The position numbers and the translations under genes were made by a program. DNA of 64,000 nucleotides, taken from contig NZ_JPRD01000028.1 in the NCBI RefSeq assembly GCF_000817815.1, forward strand, positions 186,307 through 250,306. The letters are read 5' to 3'. This document shows, piece by piece, positions 25,132 through 34,632 of this stretch; the stretch's first letter is position 1, and each line of letters starts with the position of its first letter. The notes under the pieces are model-generated. The model was given only the letters and a program-made list of their open reading frames with translations. It had not been told where the DNA came from and did no database searches. Origin of the DNA: Vibrio owensii CAIM 1854 = LMG 25443. Its GTDB lineage: Bacteria; Pseudomonadota; Gammaproteobacteria; Enterobacterales; Vibrionaceae.

Positions 25132-25929
25132 ATGAAAACATGGAAAAATGCGCTTTCTGAGGGCAACTTACAACAGGCTATAACACTGATTATCGAAGAC
25201 ATTAAAGCTTCACCAAAAGATGCAGGGTTACGCAGTTCTTTTATTGAACTGTTGTGTATTGACGGTGATTTTGAACGTGCTGACGATCAGCTCATACAGT
25301 CGATTAAATTGTTCCCTGAATATTTATCTGGTGCGAGTCAGCTACGCCATATGGTGAAAGCGGCACAAGCGCGAAAAGACTTTACTGGTGGGGCTGCTAC
25401 TGCACAGTTTATTGAATTTGATCAGCAGGCCAATGAACTTGTTGTAGACCTTAATTTAGCCATCAAAAATGAAGAGTTTGACCATGGCTATGAACTCGCT
25501 CAGTCACTGGAAAACATGCGAGAGCAAAAGCCTTTCCTACAAGGAACTCGAGAGTTTGAGGATGTGAGAGATATTGACGATCGTTTATCCGGATACATCG
25601 AACTTTTCTCGACGGCAGGTAACTACTTTCTGGTGCCGATCAAAAACATTAAGCAGCTAGACATAAAACAAGCGAGCTCGATGCTTGAACACGTTTGGCG
25701 ACCTGTTGAGTTTGACATTGAAGGCTTGGGTGAAGGCGAGGGGCATATGCCTCTGACTTACATTGATTCCATTACCGACGCGCAAAAACTTGGCCGAGAA
25801 ACAGATTGGAGGCAATTAGGTGAAACTGAACTGTTTGTCGGCCTAGGTCAAAAATGTTGGCTTGTCGGTGATAAAGCACTGCCTATCTTTGAGCTGAACA
25901 CCTTGGCAGAAAGCAAGGCATTGGCATAG
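25132..25929 (+). CDS. tagJ: T6SS accessory protein TagJ/ImpE
   Basis: 265 residues of the ImpE family: an N-terminal tetratricopeptide-like part (AITLIIEDIKASPKDAGLRSSFIELLCIDGDFERA reading as paired helices) and a C-terminal beta domain with VRDIDDRLSGYIELFSTAGNYFLVP-type sequence ending with QKCWLVGDKALPIFEL. TagJ binds the TssB N-terminal helix and the ClpV/TssH system in Pseudomonas and Serratia relatives, tuning sheath disassembly. It lies 9 bp after the TssC-like gene and 8 bp before tssE. Confidence 0.93.
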   Translation: MKTWKNALSEGNLQQAITLIIEDIKASPKDAGLRSSFIELLCIDGDFERADDQLIQSIKLFPEYLSGASQLRHMVKAAQARKDFTGGAATAQFIEFDQQANELVVDLNLAIKNEEFDHGYELAQSLENMREQKPFLQGTREFEDVRDIDDRLSGYIELFSTAGNYFLVPIKNIKQLDIKQASSMLEHVWRPVEFDIEGLGEGEGHMPLTYIDSITDAQKLGRETDWRQLGETELFVGLGQKCWLVGDKALPIFELNTLAESKALA

Positions 25930-25937
25930 AGGTTTTT

Positions 25938-26402
25938 ATGCCATTGGTCGCTTCTTTACTCGACAAGCTTATCGATAACGATCCACATCTTAGAGAAGAC
26001 AAGGATTTTCCGTTGGGTCAGCAAGCATTGGTCGACAATCTTCTAAGAGATTTGGAGTCCATGCTGAACAGCCGTATCGGTTGGACGGAAATTTCGGATG
26101 ATCTCAGAGAAGTAAAGTCCTCAATTTTAAATTATGGATTACCTGACTTTTCGTCTATGCCATACAGCAGCAAGCAGGGGCAAGATCAACTGTGTGAGAT
26201 CGTTCGTGATGCGATTTTAGAGTTTGAACCTCGCCTAGAAAGCCCGAACGTTAGCATTCTAGATGAAAAGAGCGCAGTAGACAGAACCTTGAGACTAAAG
26301 ATCAGCGCGACTTGTCTGATTGGCAATAACACACACGAAGTGACATTTAACTCAGAAGTAGAACCCGTAAGTTTAGGCATGAAGTTGAGCAGAATGAAAT
26401 GA
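25938..26402 (+). CDS. tssE: T6SS baseplate protein TssE (gp25-like)
   Basis: 154 residues with the phage gp25-like pattern: LRDLESMLNSRIGWTEISDD at the start and a C-terminal EPRLESPNVSIL segment, which corresponds to the conserved E-PRL motif of the family. TssE nucleates sheath polymerisation at the baseplate. Its end overlaps the tssF start by 4 bp (ATGA), indicating coupled translation. Confidence 0.95.
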   Translation: MPLVASLLDKLIDNDPHLREDKDFPLGQQALVDNLLRDLESMLNSRIGWTEISDDLREVKSSILNYGLPDFSSMPYSSKQGQDQLCEIVRDAILEFEPRLESPNVSILDEKSAVDRTLRLKISATCLIGNNTHEVTFNSEVEPVSLGMKLSRMK

Positions 26403-28222
26403 GTGACGAGTTTCTTAAGTATTACAACCGAGAGTTAGCTTACTTACGTCATAAAGGGCAAGAGTTTGGCGAGCAGTACCCCAAAATTGCTTCTCGATTG
26501 GGGATCAGTGAAGAGCAAGTTGATGACCCTCATGTGGAGAGGCTTCTTGAAGGCTGCGCTTTCATGACAGCTCGTATACGTCAAAGTCTCGATAACAGTT
26601 ATCCGCAGTTTACGGAATCTTTGATGGGGCAATTGCATCCGGATTTTCATGCGCCAATCCCTTCAATGTCGATCATTAAAATGAAATGTAATGAGTCGAC
26701 CTCTGCTCCCTTTGATGTTTCTAAGGGGGAAAAGGTGATGGTTGGCGCGCCGGGTTACAAAGAATGTGAATTTAGAACGTGTTATGAGACAAGAATGTAT
26801 CCCTTCGATATATCGGCAGGAACCTTTGAAAATGCCCCGATACAGCCGATTGGCTCTCCTTGGGAACGTTCGTCTAAATCTGTACTTAAGGTAAAGATCA
26901 ATGCTAATGATGGTGAGTCTGCATTAAGTGAGATTGGCGTCGAGACGCTCAGATTCTACCTCAATGGCCAAGCACAGCTTACTCAGCGGTTATATCAGCT
27001 ATTGTTCCAAAGCCTAATCGGGATCTCTGTCTCGGTGAATGGTTGTGAGCAGGCTTCGTACACTCCACGTCACTGCCAAGCTGTCGGTTTTACCGATAGT
27101 CAACAAGTCGTGCCCTACAGCAAGCGAAGCTTTTCTTCTTCGAGGATGTTGGTGGAATATTTACACTTCCCCGAGAAGTTTATGTTCTTTGATGTCGTTG
27201 ACTTAAATCTCGAAAAGCTAGGTATTAACGAGGAGTTGGAACTCAACTTTTACTTTGACTGCAATGATGACTGGCTCCCAAAGCAAGTTGACAAAGACAG
27301 TGTGTTATTAGGCTGTGTTCCCATCATCAATCTGTTCAAAACAACAATGGAGCCAAAGCGACTAGAACCAGCCGAGTACGAATACCAACTGTCTCCACAA
27401 TACCAAGAAGCAGAGAGCAACGAAGTGGTGTCTATTTCGAATGTCACGCTTAGGAATTGGAATAAAACATACGAGAACTTGCCCAGTTATTTTGCCGGTG
27501 AACACACTCATTACATGAACAAAAGCGAGATTTTTTGGGTCATGAGGCGAGAGGATAAGAATTGGGCAGGTGGGTTCGATGAACCGGGCCGAGAAAGCTA
27601 CATTTCATTCGTGGATAAAAAGCACCGATTGTTTGCTCCTGAAAGTCGTGAAAACTGGCTGATGTACGTGCAGGCGGAATGTTGCAATCGAAACTTACCA
27701 CAGAAACTGCCTTTTGGTGGCGGCCTGCCAGAGGTCTCGCTACCGAGTGTCAATGACAATTTTGCTGAGCTTCGATGCCTTGTTTCTTTGTCAGAAACGG
27801 TGAGGCCGGAAATGGATGAGAGCACGCGTTGGCAACTAACCAAACTGCTTACCCTGACTCATTTTACCGATGAGGACGGACTCTCTACGCTCAAGCAATT
27901 ACTCAACTTGTATGCGTTTACAGGTACAGCGGAAACGAAATCGCTGATCGATGCTCTCGTAAATTTCGAGTATCAGCAAACAACGGGAAGGGTCAACGAA
28001 AAAGGTAAAGTTGGATTTGCTCATGGTCTAAAGCTCATATTGACCGTCTCTGATCAAATGATATCTAAAGAGCAAGTCTTCCTTTTAGGTTGCGTCTTGT
28101 CGGTGTACTTCTCTCAGTTTGCGGAAGTAAACATTTTTACGCAGTTAGAAGTAAAACTTAAATCGACAGGCCAGTTATTTCATCGGTGGCCAGCACTGAT
28201 CGGAAACAAAGCTCTGTTATGA
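26399..28222 (+). CDS. tssF: T6SS baseplate protein TssF
   Basis: 607 residues, usual TssF/ImpG/VasA length. The N-terminus is diagnostic: YYNRELAYLRHKGQEFGEQYPKIA-type sequence, followed by DPHVERLLEGCAFMTARIRQ. Later segments VEYLHFPEKFMFFD and RAELRCLVS-like LRCLVSLSE also fit. TssF and TssG form the baseplate wedge with TssE and TssK. It overlaps tssE and tssG by 4 bp each, forming a tightly coupled E-F-G block. Confidence 0.97.
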   Translation: MSDEFLKYYNRELAYLRHKGQEFGEQYPKIASRLGISEEQVDDPHVERLLEGCAFMTARIRQSLDNSYPQFTESLMGQLHPDFHAPIPSMSIIKMKCNESTSAPFDVSKGEKVMVGAPGYKECEFRTCYETRMYPFDISAGTFENAPIQPIGSPWERSSKSVLKVKINANDGESALSEIGVETLRFYLNGQAQLTQRLYQLLFQSLIGISVSVNGCEQASYTPRHCQAVGFTDSQQVVPYSKRSFSSSRMLVEYLHFPEKFMFFDVVDLNLEKLGINEELELNFYFDCNDDWLPKQVDKDSVLLGCVPIINLFKTTMEPKRLEPAEYEYQLSPQYQEAESNEVVSISNVTLRNWNKTYENLPSYFAGEHTHYMNKSEIFWVMRREDKNWAGGFDEPGRESYISFVDKKHRLFAPESRENWLMYVQAECCNRNLPQKLPFGGGLPEVSLPSVNDNFAELRCLVSLSETVRPEMDESTRWQLTKLLTLTHFTDEDGLSTLKQLLNLYAFTGTAETKSLIDALVNFEYQQTTGRVNEKGKVGFAHGLKLILTVSDQMISKEQVFLLGCVLSVYFSQFAEVNIFTQLEVKLKSTGQLFHRWPALIGNKALL

Positions 28223-29181
28223 AACCAGAAGAGTTCTTAATTCAGCTGAAAAAGCGACCGTTGTTCGAAGCGATTCACCTAATCGAGCAAACGTTACTTC
28301 GTTCGCAAGCTCAACTAGGTTCGGATGAGTTACCCAAGAAAGAGAAGCTTGAGTTAAAAGTAAACGCCTCATTGGGTTATGAGAATGCACAACTGGTTAA
28401 TGCGACACTTTCTGAGCATAAATTTTTCCTAGAAACGAACTTGCTTGGCTTAACGGGTGAGCAAGGTGTTTTACCAAGCTACTACAGTGAATTGGCTATC
28501 GGGCGTGAAAAGGCCGGTGATGGTGCAATGGTTGATTTTTATAACATTTTCAATCATCGCTTGTTGTCACTGTACTACCGAAGTTGGCAGTTGAGTCAAT
28601 TTGCGGTGCAAGCACGTGAGCACAATAAGGGCAATCGAGCACCTCTATTGAGCAGTCTTGAAGCGGTAACTGGGCATGAAAAGCGCCTGAACAATTACTA
28701 TGCAGGATTGTTTGCGCAGAAAGGTCGCGGTAGAGGTGCGCTAAAAGACTTAATTGAACACCTAACAGACTGTGAAGCCAGATTACACGAGCTTCAGGGG
28801 CAGTGGATGAGTGTATCGCAAGATGAGCAAACTAAACTCGCTGGGGGATCATCGCCTGAAGGGCAGTTTGCTCAATTGGGACGAGGAGCTTCTATCGGTG
28901 CTAAGGCATGGAATATCAATGCAGGAATTACGATTGAGCTGTTTCCGACGAACACATTACAGGTTGAGCAATTACTGCCAAATCAATCGAGCTTAGCAAC
29001 CGTAAAGTCAATTGTGCAGGACTATGTTGGTAAGCATAAGCGCATTAATTGGAAGCTCACAACACGTCATAAACATTTACCTCAAGTTCGTCTTGTTAAA
29101 GGTTCTGGTCAATTAGGGATAGGAACCGTTTTGGCAAAACATAAACGAACCAAAGATCGAAAAATAACAATTACCATTTAA
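28219..29181 (+). CDS. tssG: T6SS baseplate protein TssG
   Basis: 320 residues from the ATG at 28219, which overlaps the tssF stop (ATGA). A GTG at 28186 would extend 11 residues into tssF without family support. Conserved features are the FEAIHLIEQ opening, LGLTGEQGVLPSYYSEL, FYNIFNHRLLSLYYRSW and the C-terminal LGIGTVL. TssG contacts TssF and TssK in the wedge. It is followed after 10 bp by tssH. Confidence 0.95.
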   Translation: MKPEEFLIQLKKRPLFEAIHLIEQTLLRSQAQLGSDELPKKEKLELKVNASLGYENAQLVNATLSEHKFFLETNLLGLTGEQGVLPSYYSELAIGREKAGDGAMVDFYNIFNHRLLSLYYRSWQLSQFAVQAREHNKGNRAPLLSSLEAVTGHEKRLNNYYAGLFAQKGRGRGALKDLIEHLTDCEARLHELQGQWMSVSQDEQTKLAGGSSPEGQFAQLGRGASIGAKAWNINAGITIELFPTNTLQVEQLLPNQSSLATVKSIVQDYVGKHKRINWKLTTRHKHLPQVRLVKGSGQLGIGTVLAKHKRTKDRKITITI

Positions 29182-29191
29182 GGGAATCAAA

Positions 29192-31756
29192 ATGGCTTTA
29201 CTCTCACTTTCAGCGTTGGTCGAAAGGTTATCACCTGTTGCACGAGAAACACTTGAGCAAGCTGCCGCTATGGCCAGTTCGCGTACTCACCATAGTATTG
29301 AAATGACGCATTGGTTACTCACCATCGTCCAAAATCCCAATCAAATCTATGCTGAAGTCTTCGATAAATTTAATGTCGACGCGCAGGTAGTTGAATCACA
29401 GCTACTATCTCAACTAGAAAAGTATAAAACAGGTTGTGAGTCAGTTCCGGGGCTTTCAGCACATACAGTTTCGGTGATGCAAAACGCCATGATGGTCTCG
29501 ACGATTGAGTTTCAAGCAACGGATCTTGATTGTATCCATCTGCTAAGTGCTTATTTGTCCGATGAAAGCTTGGCGAACGTGATGAACCAAGTAAGCACAG
29601 AGCTAGACAAAGTAGAGGCAAGTGCACTCCTTGGATTTTCAGAGGGGAGTTCACCACATCAAGCTGGCGTTACTGGAACTAAAGGGTCGCACGCGGCGTT
29701 GGATCAGTTCACCGTGGATCTCACTGAACAAGCAAAGGCAGGGAAGATTGATCCAGTAGTTGGACGAGAGAATGAAATCCGTCTAATGATTGATATTTTG
29801 CTTAGAAGGCGTCAAAACAACCCAATTCTGACGGGTGAAGCTGGGGTCGGTAAAACAGCGGTTGTCGAAGGACTGGCTCAAAAGATCGTCGACGGAGATG
29901 TCCCTCCAGCGCTAGAAGGCGTTTCAATTAAGTCTCTTGATATGGCTCTGCTTCAAGCAGGAGCGGGCATGAAAGGCGAATTCGAAAATCGGTTAAAAAA
30001 CGTAATTAAAGAGGTTAACGAGTCTTCCACGCCAATCATCCTTTTCATTGATGAAGCTCATGGTTTGATTGGTGGTGGCGGACAAGCTGGTCAAGGTGAC
30101 GCTGCGAACATTCTCAAACCTGCTCTGGCAAGAGGTGAGCTGCGAACAATAGCAGCAACGACCTGGGCGGAATACAAAAAATACTTTGAGAAAGACGCAG
30201 CCCTGACAAGACGATTTCAAGTTGTCAAAGTGGAAGAGCCAACGCCAGCGGTTGCCGTAAACATGCTACGTGGACTATTGAGTGTTATGGCTGAACACCA
30301 TGGTGTTTACATAACCAGCGATGCTTTAGAGGCCGCTGTACAGCTCTCCTCGCGTTACATAAATGGAAGGCAGTTGCCAGACAAAGCCGTTTCAGTTTTA
30401 GATACCGCATGTTCCCGCGTGGCCTTGAGCCAAAATGCCATTCCGGGGTTGCTCGATAGCAAAAGGAAATCTGTTCAACTTAAACAAGACGAGTTGAAGC
30501 AGCTTGAGAAAGAGTTTCAATTTGGCTCGGAGAATACTGACTCAGTCCAGCGCATAAGACGAGATATTGATGAGTTATCTACTCAGGTCTCTGACTTGGA
30601 GTTGCAATGGAACAAAGAACAAACGTGGGTTGAACAAGCGATAGCGTTACGCGAAAAAATTGCTCTAGAACCATTAAGTGAAGATAAGAAAAAATTAATG
30701 GAAATCGAAAGCGACCTAAACGCGAGTGCGCAGCCTTTAGTGTTTTCCCATGTTAGCGAGGCTTTGATTGCTGAAGTGATATCAGACTGGACAGGGATTC
30801 CATTAGGCAAACTGCAAGATGATGAAATAAAAGCTGTTCTAAACCTAAAAGAGAGTTTAATCGAGAGGGTTGTTGGTCAAGACCACGCGCTAGAAATCAT
30901 GTCTGAGGTGATCAAAACGGCGAGTGCGCAATTGACTGATGAATCCAAGCCAAACGGAGTGTTTTTATTAACTGGTCCAAGTGGTGTGGGTAAAACGGAA
31001 TCTGCGTTAGCGATTGCGGAAAAAGTGTATGGTAGTGAGGACAACGTTACCACAATCAACATGTCGGAGTTCAAAGAAGAACACAAGGTCTCATTGTTGT
31101 TAGGTTCTCCTCCTGGTTACGTGGGTTATGGTGAAGGTGGTGTATTAACCGAAGCCGTCAGACGTAAGCCGTATAGTGTAATACTGCTGGATGAAATGGA
31201 AAAAGCACACCCAGGAGTCCAAGATATTTTCTACCAAGTCTTTGATAAAGGGATAATTAAGGACGGCGAAGGCAGAGATATCGATTTCAAAAACACGATT
31301 ATCATCATGACAGCGAATACAGGGACGGATACCACCATGTCACTGTTCGATGACCCAGAACTAGCCCCTGATCCAAGTACATTAAAAGACTCACTACATG
31401 ATGACTTACTCAACGACTTTAAGCCCGCTTTCTTAGGGAGAGTGAATGTCCTTCCGTATGTGCCTTTGGATAAGGAAGTACTGACCCAAATTACACGCCT
31501 CAAGCTGAAAAAAGTGTCAGACAGGATCGAAAAACACTATTCGGCTGAACTTCATTTCAGTGACGCCCTTGTAACCGACATAGTGGATAGCAGTAACGCG
31601 TCTGGGAGTGGGGCAAGAGTCGTGCAAACAACCATTGAAAATACGCTATTACCGAAAGTTTCTCATGAAATATTGAACGCCATTCTTAATGGTAAGACAT
31701 TTGAAATAATTAATGTTGAAGGTTCTGTTAAATCATTGAGTGTCTCACTTATTTAA
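29192..31756 (+). CDS. tssH: T6SS sheath-recycling AAA+ ATPase TssH (ClpV)
   Basis: 854 residues. A ClpN-type N-terminal domain (about 1-155) with paired repeats is followed by two AAA+ modules. Walker A1 GEAGVGKT spans 215-222 and Walker B1 is ILFIDEAH; Walker A2 GPSGVGKT starts at 595 and Walker B2 is VILLDEMEKAH. A middle coiled-coil region lies between them. The protein recognises contracted TssC N-termini and unfolds sheath subunits for reuse. It is the last gene of the main operon; a 207-bp AT-rich gap follows before hcp. The overall architecture separates it from housekeeping ClpB. Confidence 0.97.
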   Translation: MALLSLSALVERLSPVARETLEQAAAMASSRTHHSIEMTHWLLTIVQNPNQIYAEVFDKFNVDAQVVESQLLSQLEKYKTGCESVPGLSAHTVSVMQNAMMVSTIEFQATDLDCIHLLSAYLSDESLANVMNQVSTELDKVEASALLGFSEGSSPHQAGVTGTKGSHAALDQFTVDLTEQAKAGKIDPVVGRENEIRLMIDILLRRRQNNPILTGEAGVGKTAVVEGLAQKIVDGDVPPALEGVSIKSLDMALLQAGAGMKGEFENRLKNVIKEVNESSTPIILFIDEAHGLIGGGGQAGQGDAANILKPALARGELRTIAATTWAEYKKYFEKDAALTRRFQVVKVEEPTPAVAVNMLRGLLSVMAEHHGVYITSDALEAAVQLSSRYINGRQLPDKAVSVLDTACSRVALSQNAIPGLLDSKRKSVQLKQDELKQLEKEFQFGSENTDSVQRIRRDIDELSTQVSDLELQWNKEQTWVEQAIALREKIALEPLSEDKKKLMEIESDLNASAQPLVFSHVSEALIAEVISDWTGIPLGKLQDDEIKAVLNLKESLIERVVGQDHALEIMSEVIKTASAQLTDESKPNGVFLLTGPSGVGKTESALAIAEKVYGSEDNVTTINMSEFKEEHKVSLLLGSPPGYVGYGEGGVLTEAVRRKPYSVILLDEMEKAHPGVQDIFYQVFDKGIIKDGEGRDIDFKNTIIIMTANTGTDTTMSLFDDPELAPDPSTLKDSLHDDLLNDFKPAFLGRVNVLPYVPLDKEVLTQITRLKLKKVSDRIEKHYSAELHFSDALVTDIVDSSNASGSGARVVQTTIENTLLPKVSHEILNAILNGKTFEIINVEGSVKSLSVSLI

Positions 31757-31876
31757 CAGTTTTTCTAAAGTAAAAATTATTTGAGAGTCGCTTCATAATA
31801 AACATTTTTGATCAGAAATAGCGCTTAATTTAATTCTTAATTAAAGATATAAAAGAGCGTATTTAAAATGAAGTTT

Positions 31877-31920
31877 TTGATACATCAATCATTAATTATC
31901 AAAATAAAATAGATAATTAA
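31877..31920. promoter_or_regulatory. Paired inverted repeats upstream of hcp
   Basis: Two symmetric elements lie in the 207-bp AT-rich region before hcp: TTGAT-AC-ATCAA (31877-31888), and TTAATTATC (31892-31900) mirrored by GATAATTAA (31912-31920) with an 11-nt spacer. TTGAT/ATCAA and TTATCAA-like half-sites recall LuxR/OpaR binding sequences. Their location 43-87 bp before the hcp start suits a transcription factor site controlling hcp. No clear sigma-54 -24/-12 element was found. Confidence 0.42.
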
Positions 31921-31963
31921 AACATTAAGCAATATGTCATTAATAATGCTATAGGAGATTAGC

Positions 31964-32443
31964 ATGCAGTCTAACACGTATCTTAAATATGCAGATATTA
32001 AAGGTGAAGCAACTGCTGAGCAGTACAAGGATCTAATTACACTACTATCTGTAGATTGGAGTGTTGGTCGTGAAATTTCATCATTCACTGGTACTGCTAT
32101 GGACCGTGAAGCAAGTGCAACACGTCTATACGACCTGACAATCACTAAGCTTCAAGACCGCGCGTCACCGGATCTATTTAAAGAAGCGACCATTGGTAAA
32201 GGTAAACCAGCTGTATTCCACATCACCAAGCAAGGTGAGAAAGTGGAAGAAATCATGAAAATCGAGCTTACAGATGCAATGATTTCAAACTACTCAGTGT
32301 CAATTCAAGATGACCGCCCAATTGAAACTATCACTATTTCATACACTGAAATGATGATGACAGTGACACCAACTGACGATAAGAACAACACATCTGCACC
32401 ATTAGTATATGGCTACAGCGGTGTGAAAGGTCAACAAATGTAA
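31964..32443 (+). CDS. hcp: T6SS tube protein Hcp
   Basis: 159 residues, beginning with YLKYADIKGEATAEQYKDLI and containing RLYDLTITKLQDRASPDLFKEA-type sequence and ISNYSVSIQDD, the Hcp1 pattern. Hexameric rings stack into the tube expelled by sheath contraction; Hcp can also carry small effectors. A strong AGGAG ribosome site precedes it, and codon choice appears more optimised than in its neighbours, as expected for an abundant secreted protein. It is separated from vgrG by a GC-rich hairpin. Confidence 0.97.
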   Translation: MQSNTYLKYADIKGEATAEQYKDLITLLSVDWSVGREISSFTGTAMDREASATRLYDLTITKLQDRASPDLFKEATIGKGKPAVFHITKQGEKVEEIMKIELTDAMISNYSVSIQDDRPIETITISYTEMMMTVTPTDDKNNTSAPLVYGYSGVKGQQM

Positions 32444-32450
32444 TTGAATT

Positions 32451-32472
32451 GCGGGAAGTCAACGCTTCCCGC
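32451..32472 (+). terminator. Hairpin (attenuator-like) between hcp and vgrG
   Basis: GCGGGAAG (32451-32458) pairs with CTTCCCGC (32465-32472), 8 bp with a 6-nt loop, beginning 7 nt after the hcp stop and followed by TATTTTAT. The T-run is short, so partial termination or 3'-end protection of the hcp message is more likely than complete termination. This would give much more Hcp than VgrG. Confidence 0.6.
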
Positions 32473-32493
32473 TATTTTATAAAGAAGTATCTA

Positions 32494-34329
32494 ATGAAAA
32501 AAGCGACACAGAAAAATAACTTTATTCGTATTTCTACACCATTTGGTACAGATGCCATTATTCTAAATTCATTTGAATATAAGGAAAAAGTATCAGATCT
32601 TTTTTCATTACATGCACAAGCTTATTTCAACGGGCAACACGAAGAGCTCAATAATATTATTGGGCAAGAGGTTGTTATCGCTATGGACAATGATCCAAGT
32701 GTTAGCTTTCAACCCCGTTACTTTCATGGTGTTGTCTCACGAGCTAAGTTAACAGGATCTCGGGTGACCACAGCTCATCAAGGTGAAAACTATCGAAATA
32801 TCGATTTACTTATAGAGCCTAAAGTTCGCTTTGCCGATTATCGAGTCCACTCCCGTATTTTTCAAAACAAAGACATTAAAGAAATTGTGTCGGAAGTATT
32901 ATCTGAACATGACGTAAGCTTTAGCCTAAAGCTTACCAAGTCGTACTCTAAATATACTTATAAAGTTCAATATGAAGAATCTGATCTGGCATTTGTTGAA
33001 CGACTCCTGTCTGAAGAAGGGATTGCTTACTGCTTCTCACATACAAATTCAGCACACATACTGGAATTGTTTGATGATCTTAACTTTTACATACCTGGTT
33101 CAGAGTTTCTTGTCGAACATACGACGGGAACAGGTCAAGCAAGCCACATTTACTCTTGGAATGAAACGCAAATACTGACGACAAAAGCCGCACACAAGTC
33201 CGGCTTTAATATGCTCAAGCCTTTATCACCTCCACAGAATCTTACTAGTGGATCTGCACAACTGTTTTCGGTGCCAAATAGTGAGCACTACGAATACTTA
33301 GCTGAAGCAGAAACTGACGATGAGTTTGTGTTGCGAAATACACACGCGATCGAATCACTTCAGCAAGACGTTTATCAATGCAGTGGTGAATCGAGTTGCA
33401 GAACATTTGCTGTCGGCAAACTTTTTAAATTTAAAAAGCATGAGGATAAGACTCGAGTAGGAAAAGAGTATGTGCTTTCTTCTGTCGCGCTTTCTGCTGC
33501 GGTATTTAACCAAACGGGACAGGGCGGTACATCGTCACAAGGTGTGAGGGTTTCGTTTCATTGCGTTGACTCAAACACCATTCTGCGCCCAAAAATGCAG
33601 AGGTTTAAACCGCAGATTAGAGGTTTGCAAACCGCAATTGTGACAGGAAACAAAGATGGCGAAATCTACGTCGATAAATTTGGCCGAATCAAAGTGCAGT
33701 TCCACTGGGATCGTGAAGGTCAATATGATGCGAACAGTTCATGTTGGATTCGAGTCGCTCAAGCCAGTGCGGGCAATGGCTGGGGGAGTGTATTCCATCC
33801 AAGAGTCGGACAAGAAGTTATCGTCGATTTTGTAAATGGAGACCCAGATCAGCCAATCGTAACTGGGGCTCTTTATAACGGTACCCAGCTAACACCCTAT
33901 CAATTACCTGCTCAAGCTTCCCAAAGCGGCTATAAGTCCCGTTCAGTACAAAAAGGCAGCGACAAGTTCAATGAGTTGCGCTTTGAAGACAAACCCGGCG
34001 AAGAGCATGTTTATTTGCATGCTGAGAAGCTCTTTCAAATGGTGGTGGAAGACAATGCCGATATTGCTGTAGAGAACAATAAAAGTGAAAGGATTACCAA
34101 TGATTTCATGCAAGAGGTTGGTAATAACGCGAGTCAGAAAGTAGGCAAGAACCAAAGGATTGATATCGGTGAAGCTCTTGTCGTTAAAGCAGGTAAGAGC
34201 ATTGAAATAAAGGTAGGAGGGGCGTCCATACAAATGTCTAGTTCTGGGGAGATCAACATTAAAGGCAACAAGATCTCTATTAATGGTTCAGCCATAGCAC
34301 TTAAAGCTGGTCAAATTTCTCTTAACTAA
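32494..34329 (+). CDS. vgrG: T6SS spike protein VgrG
   Basis: 611 residues from ATG 32494 (AAGAAG upstream); a TTG at 32449 would run through the hairpin and is unlikely. A gp27-like part comes first (RARYFHGVVSRAKLT-type segment, YEESDLAFVERLLSEEGI). The gp5-like part follows (VTGNKDGEIYVDKFGRIKVQFHWDREG-type sequence, CWIRVAQASAGNGWG, FHPRVGQEVIVDFVNGDPDQP). The protein ends in a short repetitive beta-helix needle (IDIGEALVVKAGKSIEIKVG, INIKGNKISING) with no extra effector domain. The tip is meant to be capped by the PAAR protein encoded 12 bp downstream. Confidence 0.97.
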   Translation: MKKATQKNNFIRISTPFGTDAIILNSFEYKEKVSDLFSLHAQAYFNGQHEELNNIIGQEVVIAMDNDPSVSFQPRYFHGVVSRAKLTGSRVTTAHQGENYRNIDLLIEPKVRFADYRVHSRIFQNKDIKEIVSEVLSEHDVSFSLKLTKSYSKYTYKVQYEESDLAFVERLLSEEGIAYCFSHTNSAHILELFDDLNFYIPGSEFLVEHTTGTGQASHIYSWNETQILTTKAAHKSGFNMLKPLSPPQNLTSGSAQLFSVPNSEHYEYLAEAETDDEFVLRNTHAIESLQQDVYQCSGESSCRTFAVGKLFKFKKHEDKTRVGKEYVLSSVALSAAVFNQTGQGGTSSQGVRVSFHCVDSNTILRPKMQRFKPQIRGLQTAIVTGNKDGEIYVDKFGRIKVQFHWDREGQYDANSSCWIRVAQASAGNGWGSVFHPRVGQEVIVDFVNGDPDQPIVTGALYNGTQLTPYQLPAQASQSGYKSRSVQKGSDKFNELRFEDKPGEEHVYLHAEKLFQMVVEDNADIAVENNKSERITNDFMQEVGNNASQKVGKNQRIDIGEALVVKAGKSIEIKVGGASIQMSSSGEINIKGNKISINGSAIALKAGQISLN

Positions 34330-34341
34330 AGGTGAGCAGAT

Positions 34342-34632
34342 ATGGGTAAACCAGCCGCGGTATTGGGGAGTCACCATGTGTGCCCCAAAAAAACAAACAA
34401 AGTCCCTCATGTAGGTGGTCCTGTCGTTGTCGGTTCTCCAAACGTGAAGATTTCAGGTATTCCGGCTGCGCGTCAGGGAGACAAGCTTTCTTGTGTGGGG
34501 CCTCCAGACACTATTTCATCCGGGTCTTCGAGCGTCAAAATCAACGGAAAACCTGCGGCTAGGCTGGGAGACTCCACTGCGCATGGCGGTAAAATTGTTG
34601 CCGGTAACTCAGCAATATTAATTGGTGGGTAA
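34342..34632 (+). CDS. PAAR-domain spike tip protein
   Basis: 96 residues, almost entirely a PAAR domain of the DUF4150 style: GKPAAVLGSHHVCP at the start, then IPAARQGDKLSC and KPAARLGDSTAHGG, with His and Cys residues able to hold the zinc at the cone tip. No effector domain is fused. It sharpens VgrG and provides the docking surface for the downstream effector or adaptor. Its stop is immediately followed by the next gene's ATG (TAAATG). Confidence 0.93.
   Translation: MGKPAAVLGSHHVCPKKTNKVPHVGGPVVVGSPNVKISGIPAARQGDKLSCVGPPDTISSGSSSVKINGKPAARLGDSTAHGGKIVAGNSAILIGG

Noticed and set aside
31757..31963. Sigma-54 (-24/-12) promoter for hcp
   Set aside because: No TGGCAC-N5-TTGC-like element was found by reading this gap; the same search failed in 10738-11055.
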